A stretch of 64,000 nucleotides of DNA. Origin: Flavobacterium sp. GTDB lineage: Bacteria > Bacteroidota > Bacteroidia > Flavobacteriales > Flavobacteriaceae. The position numbers and the translations under genes were made by a program. The notes under the pieces were generated by a model. That model made no database searches. It saw only the letters and a program-made list of their open reading frames with translations, and had not been told where the DNA came from. The stretch covers positions 142,012 through 206,011 of the forward strand of contig NZ_JAIXSL010000012.1 in the NCBI RefSeq assembly GCF_027484705.1. Direction: 5' to 3'. Within the stretch, counting starts at the first letter, position 1, and every line of letters begins with the position of its first letter. Below are positions 8,748 to 17,114 of this stretch, one piece after another.

Positions 8748-10086
8748 AATCAGCAAAGAGCTAATCGTTCAATTAGAGCAACTTATTCAAAATAAAAATG
8801 ACGAGCAACTCGAAATTTTATTGAATGACTTGCACCATGCTGATATTGCCGAAATTCTGGACGAACTCGATTTCGACGAAGCGACTTATATTTTTAAGGT
8901 ACTCGACAGCGAGAAAACCGCTGAAATCCTGCTCGAACTCGAAGACGATTTGCGTGAGAACATACTCAACCGCTTGTCGCCAAAAGAAATCGCCGAAGAG
9001 CTTGATGAGCTTGAAACCAATGACGCGGCGGACATCATCGCCGAACTTTCCAAAGACCGAAAAGAAGAAGTAATCTCCGAGTTGCAAGACGTTGAGCACG
9101 CGAAAGACATCGTCGATTTGTTGCGTTACGATGAAGATACCGCTGGTGGAATCATGCACAAAGAACTCGTGAAAGTCAACGAGAACTGGAACGTCTTAAC
9201 CTGCGTCAAAGAAATGCGCATTCAGGCAGAAAACATTTCGCGCGTGCATTCGATTTATGTTGTCGATGATGAAGACCGTCTCAAAGGAAGATTGTCGTTG
9301 AAAGACTTACTCACGACTTCTACCAAAACACCAATCCGTGATATTTACATCAGCAAACTCAATTCCGTCAAAGTCGACACCGAGGACGTTGAAGTTGCGA
9401 GAATCATGCAGAAATATGACCTTGAAGCGATTCCCGTAGTCGATGAACTCGGACGTCTCGTAGGCCGCATCACCATCGATGATATCGTAGACGTCATCAA
9501 GGACGAAGCCGACAAAGATTACCAGTTGGCCGCGGGTATCACGCAGGACGTTGAAGCGGGAGATACCGTTCTCGAATTGACCAAGGCGCGTTTGCCGTGG
9601 CTGTTAATAGGTATGGTCATCGAGATCTTTGCTTCTTATGTGCTCAAAGGAAACGAAGCAGCATTCCAAAAATATTCCACGTTGATCATTTTCGTTCCGT
9701 TACTTTCCGCGACCGCCGGAAATATTGGTGTTCAGGCTTCTGCGATTGTCGTGCAAGGTTTGGCCAATGGCACTTTAAAGCAATTCAGCCGTAACTATTT
9801 CACGAAGGAACTCACGGTTTCGATGATTTCAGGAACCATCATTTCGATGCTGCTCTTGATTTACCATTCCATCATGTACCAGCAATATTTAGTTGGTGTC
9901 GCGATATCAACATCAATCATCGTCGTGATTTTGTTTGCAGCGACTTTAGGCACACTCGTTCCGCTATTTCTGCACAAAAACAAAATCGATCCCGCCATTG
10001 CGACCGGACCGTTTATCACCACCACGAATGACGTTTTCGGCATCATACTTTATTTCGGCATCGCACGATTGATTTTAGGATTTTAA
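8737..10086 (+). CDS. mgtE: Magnesium transporter MgtE
   Basis: A 449-aa Mg2+ channel/transporter of the inner membrane. The order of parts is the family order: an acidic N-terminal MgtE_N superhelix (to about residue 130, rich in [14 protein letters not shown] repeats), two CBS domains (about 138-255) that sense Mg2+, a plug helix, and five membrane segments. The pore-region signature [14 protein letters not shown] is intact, including the conserved Asp. The start overlaps the end of rsmA by 11 bp; proC follows after 12 bp, so rsmA-mgtE-proC form one operon. Confidence 0.95.
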   Translation: MEFKISKELIVQLEQLIQNKNDEQLEILLNDLHHADIAEILDELDFDEATYIFKVLDSEKTAEILLELEDDLRENILNRLSPKEIAEELDELETNDAADIIAELSKDRKEEVISELQDVEHAKDIVDLLRYDEDTAGGIMHKELVKVNENWNVLTCVKEMRIQAENISRVHSIYVVDDEDRLKGRLSLKDLLTTSTKTPIRDIYISKLNSVKVDTEDVEVARIMQKYDLEAIPVVDELGRLVGRITIDDIVDVIKDEADKDYQLAAGITQDVEAGDTVLELTKARLPWLLIGMVIEIFASYVLKGNEAAFQKYSTLIIFVPLLSATAGNIGVQASAIVVQGLANGTLKQFSRNYFTKELTVSMISGTIISMLLLIYHSIMYQQYLVGVAISTSIIVVILFAATLGTLVPLFLHKNKIDPAIATGPFITTTNDVFGIILYFGIARLILGF

Positions 10087-10098
10087 AACAACAACATC

Positions 10099-10875
10099 AT
10101 GAACATACACATCATAGGCGGCGGAAATCTCGGCGTGGCCATCGCGTTGGGCATTTCAAAATATACTACCGGACATCAGGTGTCCATCACCAGAAGAAAT
10201 ATCGAAAGCATCGAATACCTCAAAGACAAAGGCATCAAGGTTTCGAACAGCAACATCCACGAAATCCAAAAAGCAGATTTGGTGATTCTGACGATCAAAC
10301 CTTACCAAGTCGATGTGGTGCTCAACGAAATCACCCCGCTCATTTCAGGAAAAGTACTAGCTTCAGCAGTCAGTGGCGTTACGCTCGAAAACCTCCAAAC
10401 AGCCACTCAAAATACTTGCAGCATTGTCCGCATCATGCCCAACATTGCGATCCAGTTCGGCGAATCAGCGACTTGCATTGCCTTCACCGACAAAGACAAA
10501 ACTGCCGCACAACCCATAGTCGATTTGTTCCAGAAACTCGGCACCGCACCGGTCATCGAAGAAAAACTCATGGATGCCGCAACCGTACTCGGAGCCTGCG
10601 GAACCGCATATGCTTTACGATATATTCGCGCATCGATGCAAGCCGGAATAGAAATCGGTTTCGATTCCCAAACCGCTTTAGCGATTGCTTCCCAAACGGC
10701 AAAAGGCGCGGCACAAATGCTACTCGAAGAGAAAATCCATCCCGAACAACTCATAGACCGCGTTACCACACCGCAAGGCTGCACGATTGTCGGCCTCAAC
10801 GAAATGGAACACCAAGGTTTCAGTTCATCACTGATTAAAGGTATCAAGACATCGCTCAACAAAATTAAAGAATGA
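10099..10875 (+). CDS. proC: Pyrroline-5-carboxylate reductase
   Basis: Last step of proline synthesis: NAD(P)H-dependent reduction of 1-pyrroline-5-carboxylate. The N-terminal Rossmann motif IIGGGNLGVAIALG binds the cofactor. The middle carries VRIMPNIAIQFGESAT, and the C-terminal helical dimerisation domain has ATVLGACGTAYALRYI and PQGCTIVGLNEME, close to the family signature PGGTT..L. 258 aa is normal. It is the third gene of the rsmA-mgtE-proC unit; an inverted repeat begins 2 bp after its stop. Confidence 0.94.
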   Translation: MNIHIIGGGNLGVAIALGISKYTTGHQVSITRRNIESIEYLKDKGIKVSNSNIHEIQKADLVILTIKPYQVDVVLNEITPLISGKVLASAVSGVTLENLQTATQNTCSIVRIMPNIAIQFGESATCIAFTDKDKTAAQPIVDLFQKLGTAPVIEEKLMDAATVLGACGTAYALRYIRASMQAGIEIGFDSQTALAIASQTAKGAAQMLLEEKIHPEQLIDRVTTPQGCTIVGLNEMEHQGFSSSLIKGIKTSLNKIKE

Positions 10876-10876
10876 T

Positions 10877-10955
10877 GGCACGCGGATTTGGCGGATTTCG
10901 CAGATCAACGCAGATAAATCAGTAAAATCCGTCAAATCTGTGTTATCCGCGTGCC
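10877..10955. repeat. 79-bp inverted repeat after proC
   Basis: A perfect 11-bp terminal inverted repeat (10877-10887, GGCACGCGGAT, with 10945-10955) encloses a second imperfect pair, TTGGCGGATTT (10888-10898) with AAATCCGTCAA, and CGCAGAT/ATCTG motifs. GC-rich compared with the surrounding intergenic DNA and without a T-run, so it is a dispersed-repeat-type element rather than a simple terminator. Confidence 0.75.
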
Positions 10956-10981
10956 AATTTTTCCTAGGTAATTTTTATTTT

Positions 10982-11067
10982 GGCATTCCCAAAAGGGTCA
11001 GGCTTTGCACTATATCTTTTGTGTCGAACGCCGCCACAAAAGGATGCCGTTCCAATCCTTAATGCAG
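10982..11067 (+). repeat. Stem-loop repeat, copy A (long form)
   Basis: Starts GGCATTCCC, contains GGGTCAGGCTTT, then the core hairpin (ATCTTTTGTG at 11014-11023 pairing with CACAAAAGGAT at 11035-11045) and ends CAATCCTTAATGC. The core matches copies B-E (15965, 38287, 44657, 57941); the outer parts match copy F (58757). Lies between proC and the dehydrogenase gene. Confidence 0.7.
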
Positions 11068-11090
11068 CCCCGAATTCCAAATCAAATTTG

Positions 11091-11098
11091 TATTTTTG
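11091..11098 (+). promoter_or_regulatory. -7 box of the dehydrogenase-VOC gene
   Basis: TATTTTTG fits TAnnTTTG and lies 18 nt before the ATG at 11117. It overlaps the alternative TTG start at 11096, which is therefore rejected. No TTG at -33. Confidence 0.5.
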
Positions 11099-11116
11099 AA
11101 ACACATTCCCGCTCAA

Positions 11117-12469
11117 ATGACGAATATCAAAATCCTCCATCTCGACAGCAACCATCCCTTACTCAAAGAACAGTTGCAGCAAGCCGGTTTTACCAACGAC
11201 GACGATTTCACTTCGTCAAAAGCCGATATCGAAAAAAAAATCTACGAATACCAAGGCATCGTGATTCGCAGCCGCTTCAAAATCGACAAAGAATTTTTAG
11301 ACAAAGCCACCCATTTAAAATTCATCGCACGCGTCGGAGCCGGTCTCGAAAGCATCGATTGCGATTACGCCGCGAGCAAAAATATCACACTCATCGCAGC
11401 GCCCGAAGGCAACCGAAACGCTGTCGGCGAACATACTTTAGCTTTGCTTTTGTCGCTTTTCAACAACATCAACAAAGCCGACAACGACATCAAATCCGGT
11501 CATTGGAACCGAGAAAAAAACCGCGGCCACGAACTCGATGGCAAAACCGTAGGCATCATCGGCTATGGCAATATGGGAAAATCGTTCGCCAAAAAACTAC
11601 GTGGTTTTGAGGTGGAAGTCTTGTGTTATGACATTCTTGAAAATGTCGGAGATTCCAATGCTAAGCAAGTTTCACTCGAGGAATTACAGCAAAAGTCAGA
11701 CGTGCTGAGTTTACATATTCCATGGACGCCGCAAACCAACGGCATGGTCAACAACAGTTTTATCAACGCTTTTCAAAAACCGTTCTGGCTGCTCAATACC
11801 GCGAGAGGCAAAAATGTTGTGACTGCTGATTTGGTTGCCGCGCTCGAATCCGGAAAAATTTTAGGCGCCGGTCTTGACGTCAATGAATATGAGAACCTTT
11901 CTTTTGAAACCCTCGCCAGCGATTCCGATGTGCCGAAACCGTATCAATATTTGCTGCAATCCGACAAAGTCATCCTCACGCCACACATCGCCGGCTGGAC
12001 GTTTGAAAGCCACGAAAGGTTGGCGCAAGTCATCGTGGATAAAATCAAAACGTTGTATTTCGGCGCACCTGAATCAACCGAAGAACCCAAAAGAGTCACC
12101 GGAATGGGCGGCATATTTTTCAAAGCAAAAGATTCAAAAGCATTGGTGGCTTGGTACGGGAAATACCTTGGCTTAAAAACCGATCAATACGGCTCCACCT
12201 TTTGGTGGAAAGATCAAAACGGGAACGACTGTTCTACGCAATGGTCGCCGTTTAAAGACGATACGACTTACTTTCAACCCAGTGAAAAGCAATTCATGCA
12301 GAATTTCCGGGTTGAAAATTTAAAAACCTTATTAGAAAATCTAAAGCACGAAGGCGTCACCATCGTGGGCGACATGGAAACCTATGATTACGGAAAGTTC
12401 GCCTGGATTCTCGATCCGGAAGGAAATAAAATTGAACTTTGGGAACCCATCGATAGCGCATTCCAATAA
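11117..12469 (+). CDS. D-2-hydroxyacid dehydrogenase fused to a C-terminal VOC (glyoxalase-fold) domain
   Basis: A 450-aa two-part protein. Residues ~1-315 are an NAD-dependent D-isomer 2-hydroxyacid dehydrogenase of the phosphoglycerate dehydrogenase type: Rossmann motif VGIIGYGNMG, catalytic Arg in NTARGKNVV, Glu in LDVNEYE, and His in LTPHIAGW. Residues ~330-450 form a VOC domain (MGGIFFKAKD at its start, WILDPEGNKIELWEP at its end). A stand-alone VOC protein would begin at Met330, so the joint is a 15-residue linker. The frame is continuous, with no sign of a frameshift. The dehydrogenase may act in serine synthesis or on another 2-hydroxyacid; the VOC domain's job is unknown. A monocistronic unit with its own promoter. 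Confidence 0.88.
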   Translation: MTNIKILHLDSNHPLLKEQLQQAGFTNDDDFTSSKADIEKKIYEYQGIVIRSRFKIDKEFLDKATHLKFIARVGAGLESIDCDYAASKNITLIAAPEGNRNAVGEHTLALLLSLFNNINKADNDIKSGHWNREKNRGHELDGKTVGIIGYGNMGKSFAKKLRGFEVEVLCYDILENVGDSNAKQVSLEELQQKSDVLSLHIPWTPQTNGMVNNSFINAFQKPFWLLNTARGKNVVTADLVAALESGKILGAGLDVNEYENLSFETLASDSDVPKPYQYLLQSDKVILTPHIAGWTFESHERLAQVIVDKIKTLYFGAPESTEEPKRVTGMGGIFFKAKDSKALVAWYGKYLGLKTDQYGSTFWWKDQNGNDCSTQWSPFKDDTTYFQPSEKQFMQNFRVENLKTLLENLKHEGVTIVGDMETYDYGKFAWILDPEGNKIELWEPIDSAFQ

Positions 12470-12549
12470 TTTTTTTACTTTTATAAAATCAACTAACACC
12501 CGAGGCGCAGCCGAATTGTATGGAGCGCAGCGGAATAAAAACAAAAACC

Positions 12550-12843
12550 ATGGAAAACGAAAAACACGAGGCCTGGAACCAGCCGCCACCGCCACAAGCG
12601 CCACAGTCGCTGCCTGAAAACAAGAAAGTGGTGGCCGGCATATTAGGGATTTTATTAGGCGGTTTAGGGATTCATAAATTCATACTCGGCTACACCAATG
12701 AAGGGATCATTCAAATCGTCATTTCGGTGGTCACTTGCGGCATTGGCAGCATCATCGGATTTATAGAAGGCATTATCTACCTGACCAAAACCGATGAGGA
12801 ATTCTACCAAATGTATCAGGTCAATAAAAAAGGATGGTTTTAA
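12550..12843 (+). CDS. TM2 domain-containing membrane protein
   Basis: A 97-aa protein with a Pro/Gln-rich N-terminal tail (NQPPPPQAPQS) and a TM2 domain: two membrane helices joined by a short loop, with the family motif GGLGIHKFILGYTNEGIIQ. The ATG at 12550 is preferred over the in-frame ATG at 12520, which lies in a GC-rich stretch of imperfect direct repeats (GGCGCAGCCGAA/AGCGCAGCGGAA). A near-consensus -7 box TACTTTTA is at 12476-12483. TM2 proteins have no settled function in bacteria. A terminator follows directly. Confidence 0.85.
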   Translation: MENEKHEAWNQPPPPQAPQSLPENKKVVAGILGILLGGLGIHKFILGYTNEGIIQIVISVVTCGIGSIIGFIEGIIYLTKTDEEFYQMYQVNKKGWF

Positions 12844-12850
12844 AAAACAG

Positions 12851-12877
12851 AAAGAGGAAGTTTATTCCTCTTTTTTA
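12851..12877 (+). terminator. Terminator after the TM2 gene
   Basis: A 9-bp perfect stem, AAAGAGGAA (12851-12859) with TTCCTCTTT (12865-12873), loop GTTTA, followed by T residues. Confidence 0.8.
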
Positions 12878-12891
12878 TTGGAGCTTAGTTT

Positions 12892-13266
12892 ATGAATCTG
12901 AATCAAATCACCATTGCCGTTTCCAATGTCGAACAATCGATTGAGTTTTATGAAAATCTGGGATTGCGCCTGATTGTAAAATCGCTGCCCAAATACGCGA
13001 GGTTTGAATGTCCGGACGGCGCGTCGACTTTTTCGCTGCACCAATCTGAAATTCCCAATAATGGCAGCACTTGGCTCTACTTTGAAATTGAAAACCTCGA
13101 TCAAAAAGTAACGGAACTCCTTCAGAAAGGTTATGTTTTTGAAGAAATGCCTAACGATAAAGAATGGTTGTGGCGCGAGGCTAGAATCAAAGATCTCGAT
13201 AACAATCAGTTGATTTTGTATTGCGCAGGAAAAAACAGGAAATATCCGCCGTGGCGCATCCCGTAA
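12892..13266 (+). CDS. VOC family protein (glyoxalase/bleomycin-resistance fold)
   Basis: A 124-aa single VOC domain with the paired beta-alpha-beta-beta-beta pattern: ITIAVSNVEQSIEFYENLGL at the start, a middle strand WLYFEIENLDQKVTELLQKG and a C-terminal WREARIKDLDNNQLILY. It could be a lactoylglutathione lyase-like enzyme, a dioxygenase or a binding protein; the substrate cannot be read. It lies one base from the stop of the convergent acyltransferase gene with no terminator between them. Confidence 0.85.
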   Translation: MNLNQITIAVSNVEQSIEFYENLGLRLIVKSLPKYARFECPDGASTFSLHQSEIPNNGSTWLYFEIENLDQKVTELLQKGYVFEEMPNDKEWLWREARIKDLDNNQLILYCAGKNRKYPPWRIP

Positions 13267-13267
13267 T

Positions 13268-15079
13268 TTATTCGCCTTTTTCCGCGAGTTTGCGCTCAAG
13301 CTCTGCCTGAAATTCTTCCATAACAGGTTTCATAGTGCTTTCGGGTAAGTCCGCGATTCGAATATACATCAGACCATCAATCGCATTGTTGAACAACGGA
13401 TCGACATTAAAAGCCACTACACGCGCATTCTGCTTGATGTATTTTTTAATCAGTACCGGAAGTCTTAAAGTGCCCGGCTCAATTTCATCAATAATCTTGT
13501 CGAACTTCACCAAATCGGCTTCGGCTTCATCGAAAATAAAATCCTTGTCGGCATCTTTGAGTTTCACGCGGAATTCTTTTTTCGGGTGAATGTATTGCGC
13601 GATATACGGATCGTAATAATGCGACTTCATAAACTCGATCATCAATGATTTCGAGAAATCGGTAAACTGGTTGCTGATGCTCACGCCGCCAATTAAAAAT
13701 TTGTGCTCCGGATGGCGCAAAGTCGTATGCACGATGCCTTTCCACAACAGAAATAATGGCATGGGTTTGAGTTGGTAATCTTTGGTGATGAACGCACGGC
13801 CCATTTCAATCGATTTGCTCATCATGTCGAAAAGTTCGGGTTCGAAACGAAATAATTCTTGCAGATAAAAACCGTCGATACCGTATTTAGGGAAAATTTC
13901 AGAACCCAATCCCATACGATACGCACCCGCAATTTTCTGGGCTTCTTCATCCCAAAGAAACAAGTGATGATAATACTGATCGTATTTGTCGAGGTCTAAG
14001 GAATTATTCGTGCCTTCGCCGATTTCGCGGAAAGTCACTTCGCGCAAACGCCCGATTTCGTGCAGAATGTTAGGTATTTTATTGGCTTCCGTAAAAAACA
14101 CTTCGTAATTTTTGCTGTGCGTCAACCGCGAATTCGATTGTCTGAGGCTCTCGACTTCTGCGATCATATTTTCCTGATTGGCAGGCGTCGCGATCTGCTT
14201 CGGGCTTCTCGGAAGCTTGAGTTGCAGTTGGTTCAGATCCGATAAGAAATTATTGTCTTTATCGAAAGAATTCGCGAGCATGTAGGTTTTCTTTCTCAGG
14301 AATTCCGAATAATCTTCAATCGTAGTATGTTCGTTTTGTTCGGCCACCGTAATCGGTTTTCCGATGCGCACTTTAATGATGCGGTCTTTTTGGGTGAGTA
14401 ATTCTGACGGTAGTTTCGCGGTTCTCAACGTCGGATTCAAACGCGACAACAGGTAAAACAACCGGCTGTTCTTCGCATGGAAATAAATCGGAACTACCGG
14501 AACCTGCGCTTTGCGGATGACTTTGATCGCGCCTTCTTCCCAAGCCTTATCGACCATGAGTTTGCCGTCTTTATAAGTGGAAACTTCACCCGCAGGAAAC
14601 ATTCCCAATGGCTTTCCATCGCTCAAATGGCGTAAAGTTTCTTTGATGCCGACCACGCTCGATTTGGCGTCTTTGTGCGTTTCAAACGGATTCACCGGCA
14701 TGATATAAGGCTTCATTGGGTCGATGCGGTGCAACAAAAAGTTGGCGATGATTTTAAAATTCGGCTCGCGCTCCAACATCAGTTTCAACAGCAAAATACC
14801 GTCGATGCCGCCCAAAGGATGGTTCGAAATCGTGATGTAAGCACCGTCTTTAGGAAGTCGTTTGAAATCTTCTTCAGGAATATCAAAATTGATCTGGAAC
14901 TCGTCGAGAATCGCATTGAGGAACTCCACATCGGAAAGATGTTTGTTTCGGTCGTAGATTTTGTTGAGGGTTGAAATCTTCAGCACTTTCATCAATAGCC
15001 AGCCTGAAAAAGTGCCCAATATCCCGTATTTTTCAGCGTTGATCGCTTTTGCAACTTCTTTAGCAGTAACTAAACCCAT
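13268..15079 (-). CDS. Two-domain PlsC/GNAT acyltransferase, OlsF-like (ornithine/aminolipid synthesis)
   Basis: A 603-aa fusion of two acyltransferases. The N-terminal ~290 residues are a PlsC-like 1-acyl-glycerophosphate/lyso-lipid acyltransferase with the active-site block SNHPLGGIDGILLL and the downstream block GMFPAGEVST. The C-terminal ~290 residues are a hemolysin/OlsB-like GNAT N-acyltransferase (GRLREVTFREIGEGTN, then AGAYRMGLG). This order matches OlsF, a bifunctional enzyme reported to make ornithine lipids in bacteria including flavobacteria; the assignment here is by architecture. The gene is divergent from xth, sharing a 123-bp promoter region, and meets the VOC gene tail to tail. 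Confidence 0.85.
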   Translation of the reverse strand: MGLVTAKEVAKAINAEKYGILGTFSGWLLMKVLKISTLNKIYDRNKHLSDVEFLNAILDEFQINFDIPEEDFKRLPKDGAYITISNHPLGGIDGILLLKLMLEREPNFKIIANFLLHRIDPMKPYIMPVNPFETHKDAKSSVVGIKETLRHLSDGKPLGMFPAGEVSTYKDGKLMVDKAWEEGAIKVIRKAQVPVVPIYFHAKNSRLFYLLSRLNPTLRTAKLPSELLTQKDRIIKVRIGKPITVAEQNEHTTIEDYSEFLRKKTYMLANSFDKDNNFLSDLNQLQLKLPRSPKQIATPANQENMIAEVESLRQSNSRLTHSKNYEVFFTEANKIPNILHEIGRLREVTFREIGEGTNNSLDLDKYDQYYHHLFLWDEEAQKIAGAYRMGLGSEIFPKYGIDGFYLQELFRFEPELFDMMSKSIEMGRAFITKDYQLKPMPLFLLWKGIVHTTLRHPEHKFLIGGVSISNQFTDFSKSLMIEFMKSHYYDPYIAQYIHPKKEFRVKLKDADKDFIFDEAEADLVKFDKIIDEIEPGTLRLPVLIKKYIKQNARVVAFNVDPLFNNAIDGLMYIRIADLPESTMKPVMEEFQAELERKLAEKGE

Positions 15080-15107
15080 GTAGTTTTTTTGTTTGTTGAG
15101 CCCGAAA

Positions 15108-15115
15108 CAAAGATA
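15108..15115 (-). promoter_or_regulatory. -7 box of the acyltransferase gene
   Basis: TATCTTTG on the minus strand matches TAnnTTTG, 28 nt upstream of the ATG at 15079. A clear TTG at -33 is lacking. Confidence 0.5.
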
Positions 15116-15145
15116 GCAAAAAACGCTAATTTTCTTTCTTTTTTG

Positions 15146-15178
15146 TTGATTTTACTTTGCGGTTTTTTATTACTTTTG
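15146..15178 (+). promoter_or_regulatory. xth promoter
   Basis: TTG (15146-15148), 22-nt spacer, TACTTTTG (15171-15178), 24 nt before the xth ATG. Full match to the Bacteroidota promoter pattern. Confidence 0.65.
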
Positions 15179-15202
15179 GACGACAACATTTAAACGCCCG
15201 GC

Positions 15203-15964
15203 ATGAATATCATTTCGTATAATGTCAACGGAATCCGCGCGGCCATCTCCAAAGGATTCATTTCCTGGTTGCAAGCCGCCAACCCCGACGTCATTTGCCT
15301 TCAGGAAATCAAAGCGACTCCCGACCAAATCCCGTTACTCGATTTTGAACTCGCGGGTTACCCATATCATTATTGGTTTCCGGCGGAAAAGAAAGGCTAC
15401 AGCGGCGTCGCGATCTTATCGAAAATCAAACCCAACAACGTGCAATTCGGCACCGGAATCGCGCACATGGATTTTGAAGGCCGAAACGTCCGTGTAGATT
15501 TTGACGATGTTTCCGTGATGAGTCTGTATTTGCCTTCGGGTACGAACATCGCCAGACTCGATCACAAATTCATGTTCATGGACGATTTTCAAAACTACAT
15601 CAACGAGCTTAAGAAAACGATTCCAAACCTTGTGATTTGCGGCGATTACAACATTTGCCACCAAGCGATTGACATTCACGATCCGATCCGCAACAAAACC
15701 GTTTCAGGATTTCTGCCCGAAGAACGCGATTGGCTCGATGGGTTTATGAAGACCGGTTTCATCGACAGTTTCCGCCATCTAAACAAAGATCCGCACCATT
15801 ACACCTGGTGGAGTTACCGCGCAGGCGCAAGGGGCAACAACAAAGGTTGGCGCATCGATTATTGTCTGGTCAGCGAAACCCTGAAAGACCGCATCAAACG
15901 CGCCGTGATTTTACCCGAAGCCAAACATTCCGACCATTGCCCGACGTTGGTGGAGATTGTTTAG
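15203..15964 (+). CDS. xth: Exodeoxyribonuclease III / AP endonuclease
   Basis: Mg2+-dependent endonuclease/exonuclease/phosphatase-fold enzyme that cuts DNA at abasic sites in base excision repair and degrades 3' ends. Visible family motifs: ISYNVNGIRAA, CLQEIKA (metal Glu), YSGVAILSK, CGDYNICH (metal Asp/Asn), and the C-terminal GWRIDYCLVS with KHSDHCPT (catalytic Asp-His). 253 aa is normal. It has a good promoter of its own. The stem-loop repeat copy B starts on the base after its stop codon. Confidence 0.96.
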   Translation: MNIISYNVNGIRAAISKGFISWLQAANPDVICLQEIKATPDQIPLLDFELAGYPYHYWFPAEKKGYSGVAILSKIKPNNVQFGTGIAHMDFEGRNVRVDFDDVSVMSLYLPSGTNIARLDHKFMFMDDFQNYINELKKTIPNLVICGDYNICHQAIDIHDPIRNKTVSGFLPEERDWLDGFMKTGFIDSFRHLNKDPHHYTWWSYRAGARGNNKGWRIDYCLVSETLKDRIKRAVILPEAKHSDHCPTLVEIV

Positions 15965-16044
15965 GAGCCGGGAACCTGCTATACACTCCCAATCTTTTAT
16001 GCCGAACACCGGCACAAAAGGATTTCCGTTACTATCAGGGCTAG
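15965..16044 (+). repeat. Stem-loop repeat, copy B
   Basis: About 80 bp, beginning GAGCCGGGAACCTGCTAT, with the core hairpin at 15992-16023 (CTTTTATGCCG, AACA, CGGCACAAAAG; one A-C mismatch in 11 pairs) and ending TATCAGGGCTAGG. Immediately 3' of xth and in the same orientation. Confidence 0.8.
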
Positions 16045-16083
16045 GTAAATCGTTACAACAGAAAATACAAAACAAACCGAACT

Positions 16084-17043
16084 ATGAAATATAAAATAAC
16101 GCTCTTACTGACCTTGCTGATGTTGGCTTCTTCGTGTGTCACCAAGAAAGTCTATCAGGATTTAGAAAACAAATACGCCGATCTTAAAAAGGAAAACCGC
16201 CGCATTCAGGACGAAACCGATGATTGCATCAAATCGAAAGCCGATTTAGACATGGCTTATAATGCGATCAAGGAAGAACTCAGGGCCGCGCATCAGGAAA
16301 GCGACAAGAACCTCGCAGATTACCTTTCGGCGAGCAATAACTTAAAGGCTTTACAGGCTTCTTATGCCGCACTCGAGAAAAACAGCAACGACGCACTCGA
16401 AGCCAACATGGACAAAAACCGAGAACTGCTCAAACAATTGGGCGACAAGGAAAAAGCGCTGACAGCAGAACAAAACCGACTCGACAAAGCAAAATCTGAT
16501 TTGCAGGCCAGTTCAGAAAGGTTGGCAGAACTCGAAAGAATCATGGCCGCCAAAGATGCCAACATGCGAAAACTCAAAGAAACGCTTTCGAGTGCGCTCA
16601 ACAGTTTTGAAGGCAAAGGTTTGACGGTACAACAGAAGAACGGAAAAGTCTACGTCTCGATGGAAAACAAACTATTGTTCAGTTCCGGAAGCTGGGCAGT
16701 CGGTTCCGAAGGAAGAAGAGCGGTTGTGGAAGTCGGAAAAGTGCTTGCCGCAAACCCAGATATTTCAGTACTCATCGAAGGCCACACAGACGATGATCCC
16801 TATGGAGGTTCGGGCCCGATTGCCGACAACTGGGATTTATCGACCAAGAGAGCCACAGCGATTGTAACCATTTTAGGCGAGAACAAAAGCATCAACCAAC
16901 AGAACCTGACGGCAGCCGGAAGAAGCGAATATGCGCCTTTAGTGAGTAATGCAACTGCCGAAGGCAAAGCCAAAAACAGAAGAATCGAAATTATCCTCAC
17001 ACCGAAACTTGATGAGATTTCTAAAATGCTCAATCAGTTGTAG
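16084..17043 (+). CDS. OmpA-family outer-membrane lipoprotein with coiled coil
   Basis: A 319-aa lipoprotein: signal peptide with lipobox ASSC (Cys about residue 18). A long helical coiled-coil stretch runs over residues ~22-170 (rich in Lys/Glu/Ala heptads such as KADLDMAYNAIKEELRAAHQ). A C-terminal OmpA domain follows, with the peptidoglycan-binding signatures VLIEGHTDDDPYG, LSTKRATAIV and NRRIEIIL. It should be anchored by its lipid to the outer membrane and bind peptidoglycan, tying the two layers together. It could be cotranscribed with xth, since no promoter is evident in the repeat-filled gap. A strong terminator follows. Confidence 0.92.
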   Translation: MKYKITLLLTLLMLASSCVTKKVYQDLENKYADLKKENRRIQDETDDCIKSKADLDMAYNAIKEELRAAHQESDKNLADYLSASNNLKALQASYAALEKNSNDALEANMDKNRELLKQLGDKEKALTAEQNRLDKAKSDLQASSERLAELERIMAAKDANMRKLKETLSSALNSFEGKGLTVQQKNGKVYVSMENKLLFSSGSWAVGSEGRRAVVEVGKVLAANPDISVLIEGHTDDDPYGGSGPIADNWDLSTKRATAIVTILGENKSINQQNLTAAGRSEYAPLVSNATAEGKAKNRRIEIILTPKLDEISKMLNQL

Positions 17044-17061
17044 GTTTTAATAGTATCCAAT

Positions 17062-17097
17062 AAAAAAGGTTCAACAGTACGTTGAACCTTTTTTATT
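17062..17097. terminator. Bidirectional terminator between the OmpA gene and the sugar dehydrogenase gene
   Basis: A 14-bp perfect stem (17062-17075 with 17081-17094) with A- and T-runs at both ends serves the two convergent genes. Confidence 0.9.
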
Positions 17098-17114
17098 TAA
17101 AGCTTTTGGTGTTT

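Noticed and set aside
11005..11610. 201-codon frame overlapping the dehydrogenase gene
   Set aside because: It is an out-of-frame, Arg-rich shadow of the real gene, whose protein matches a known family.
12500..12549. ATG at 12520 as start of the TM2 protein
   Set aside because: It lies in a GC-rich imperfect repeat; the ATG at 12550 leads into the conserved protein.
15965..16044. Stem-loop repeats taken as ordinary terminators
   Set aside because: The copies lack a T-run after the stem, and two of them sit next to separate, normal terminators.
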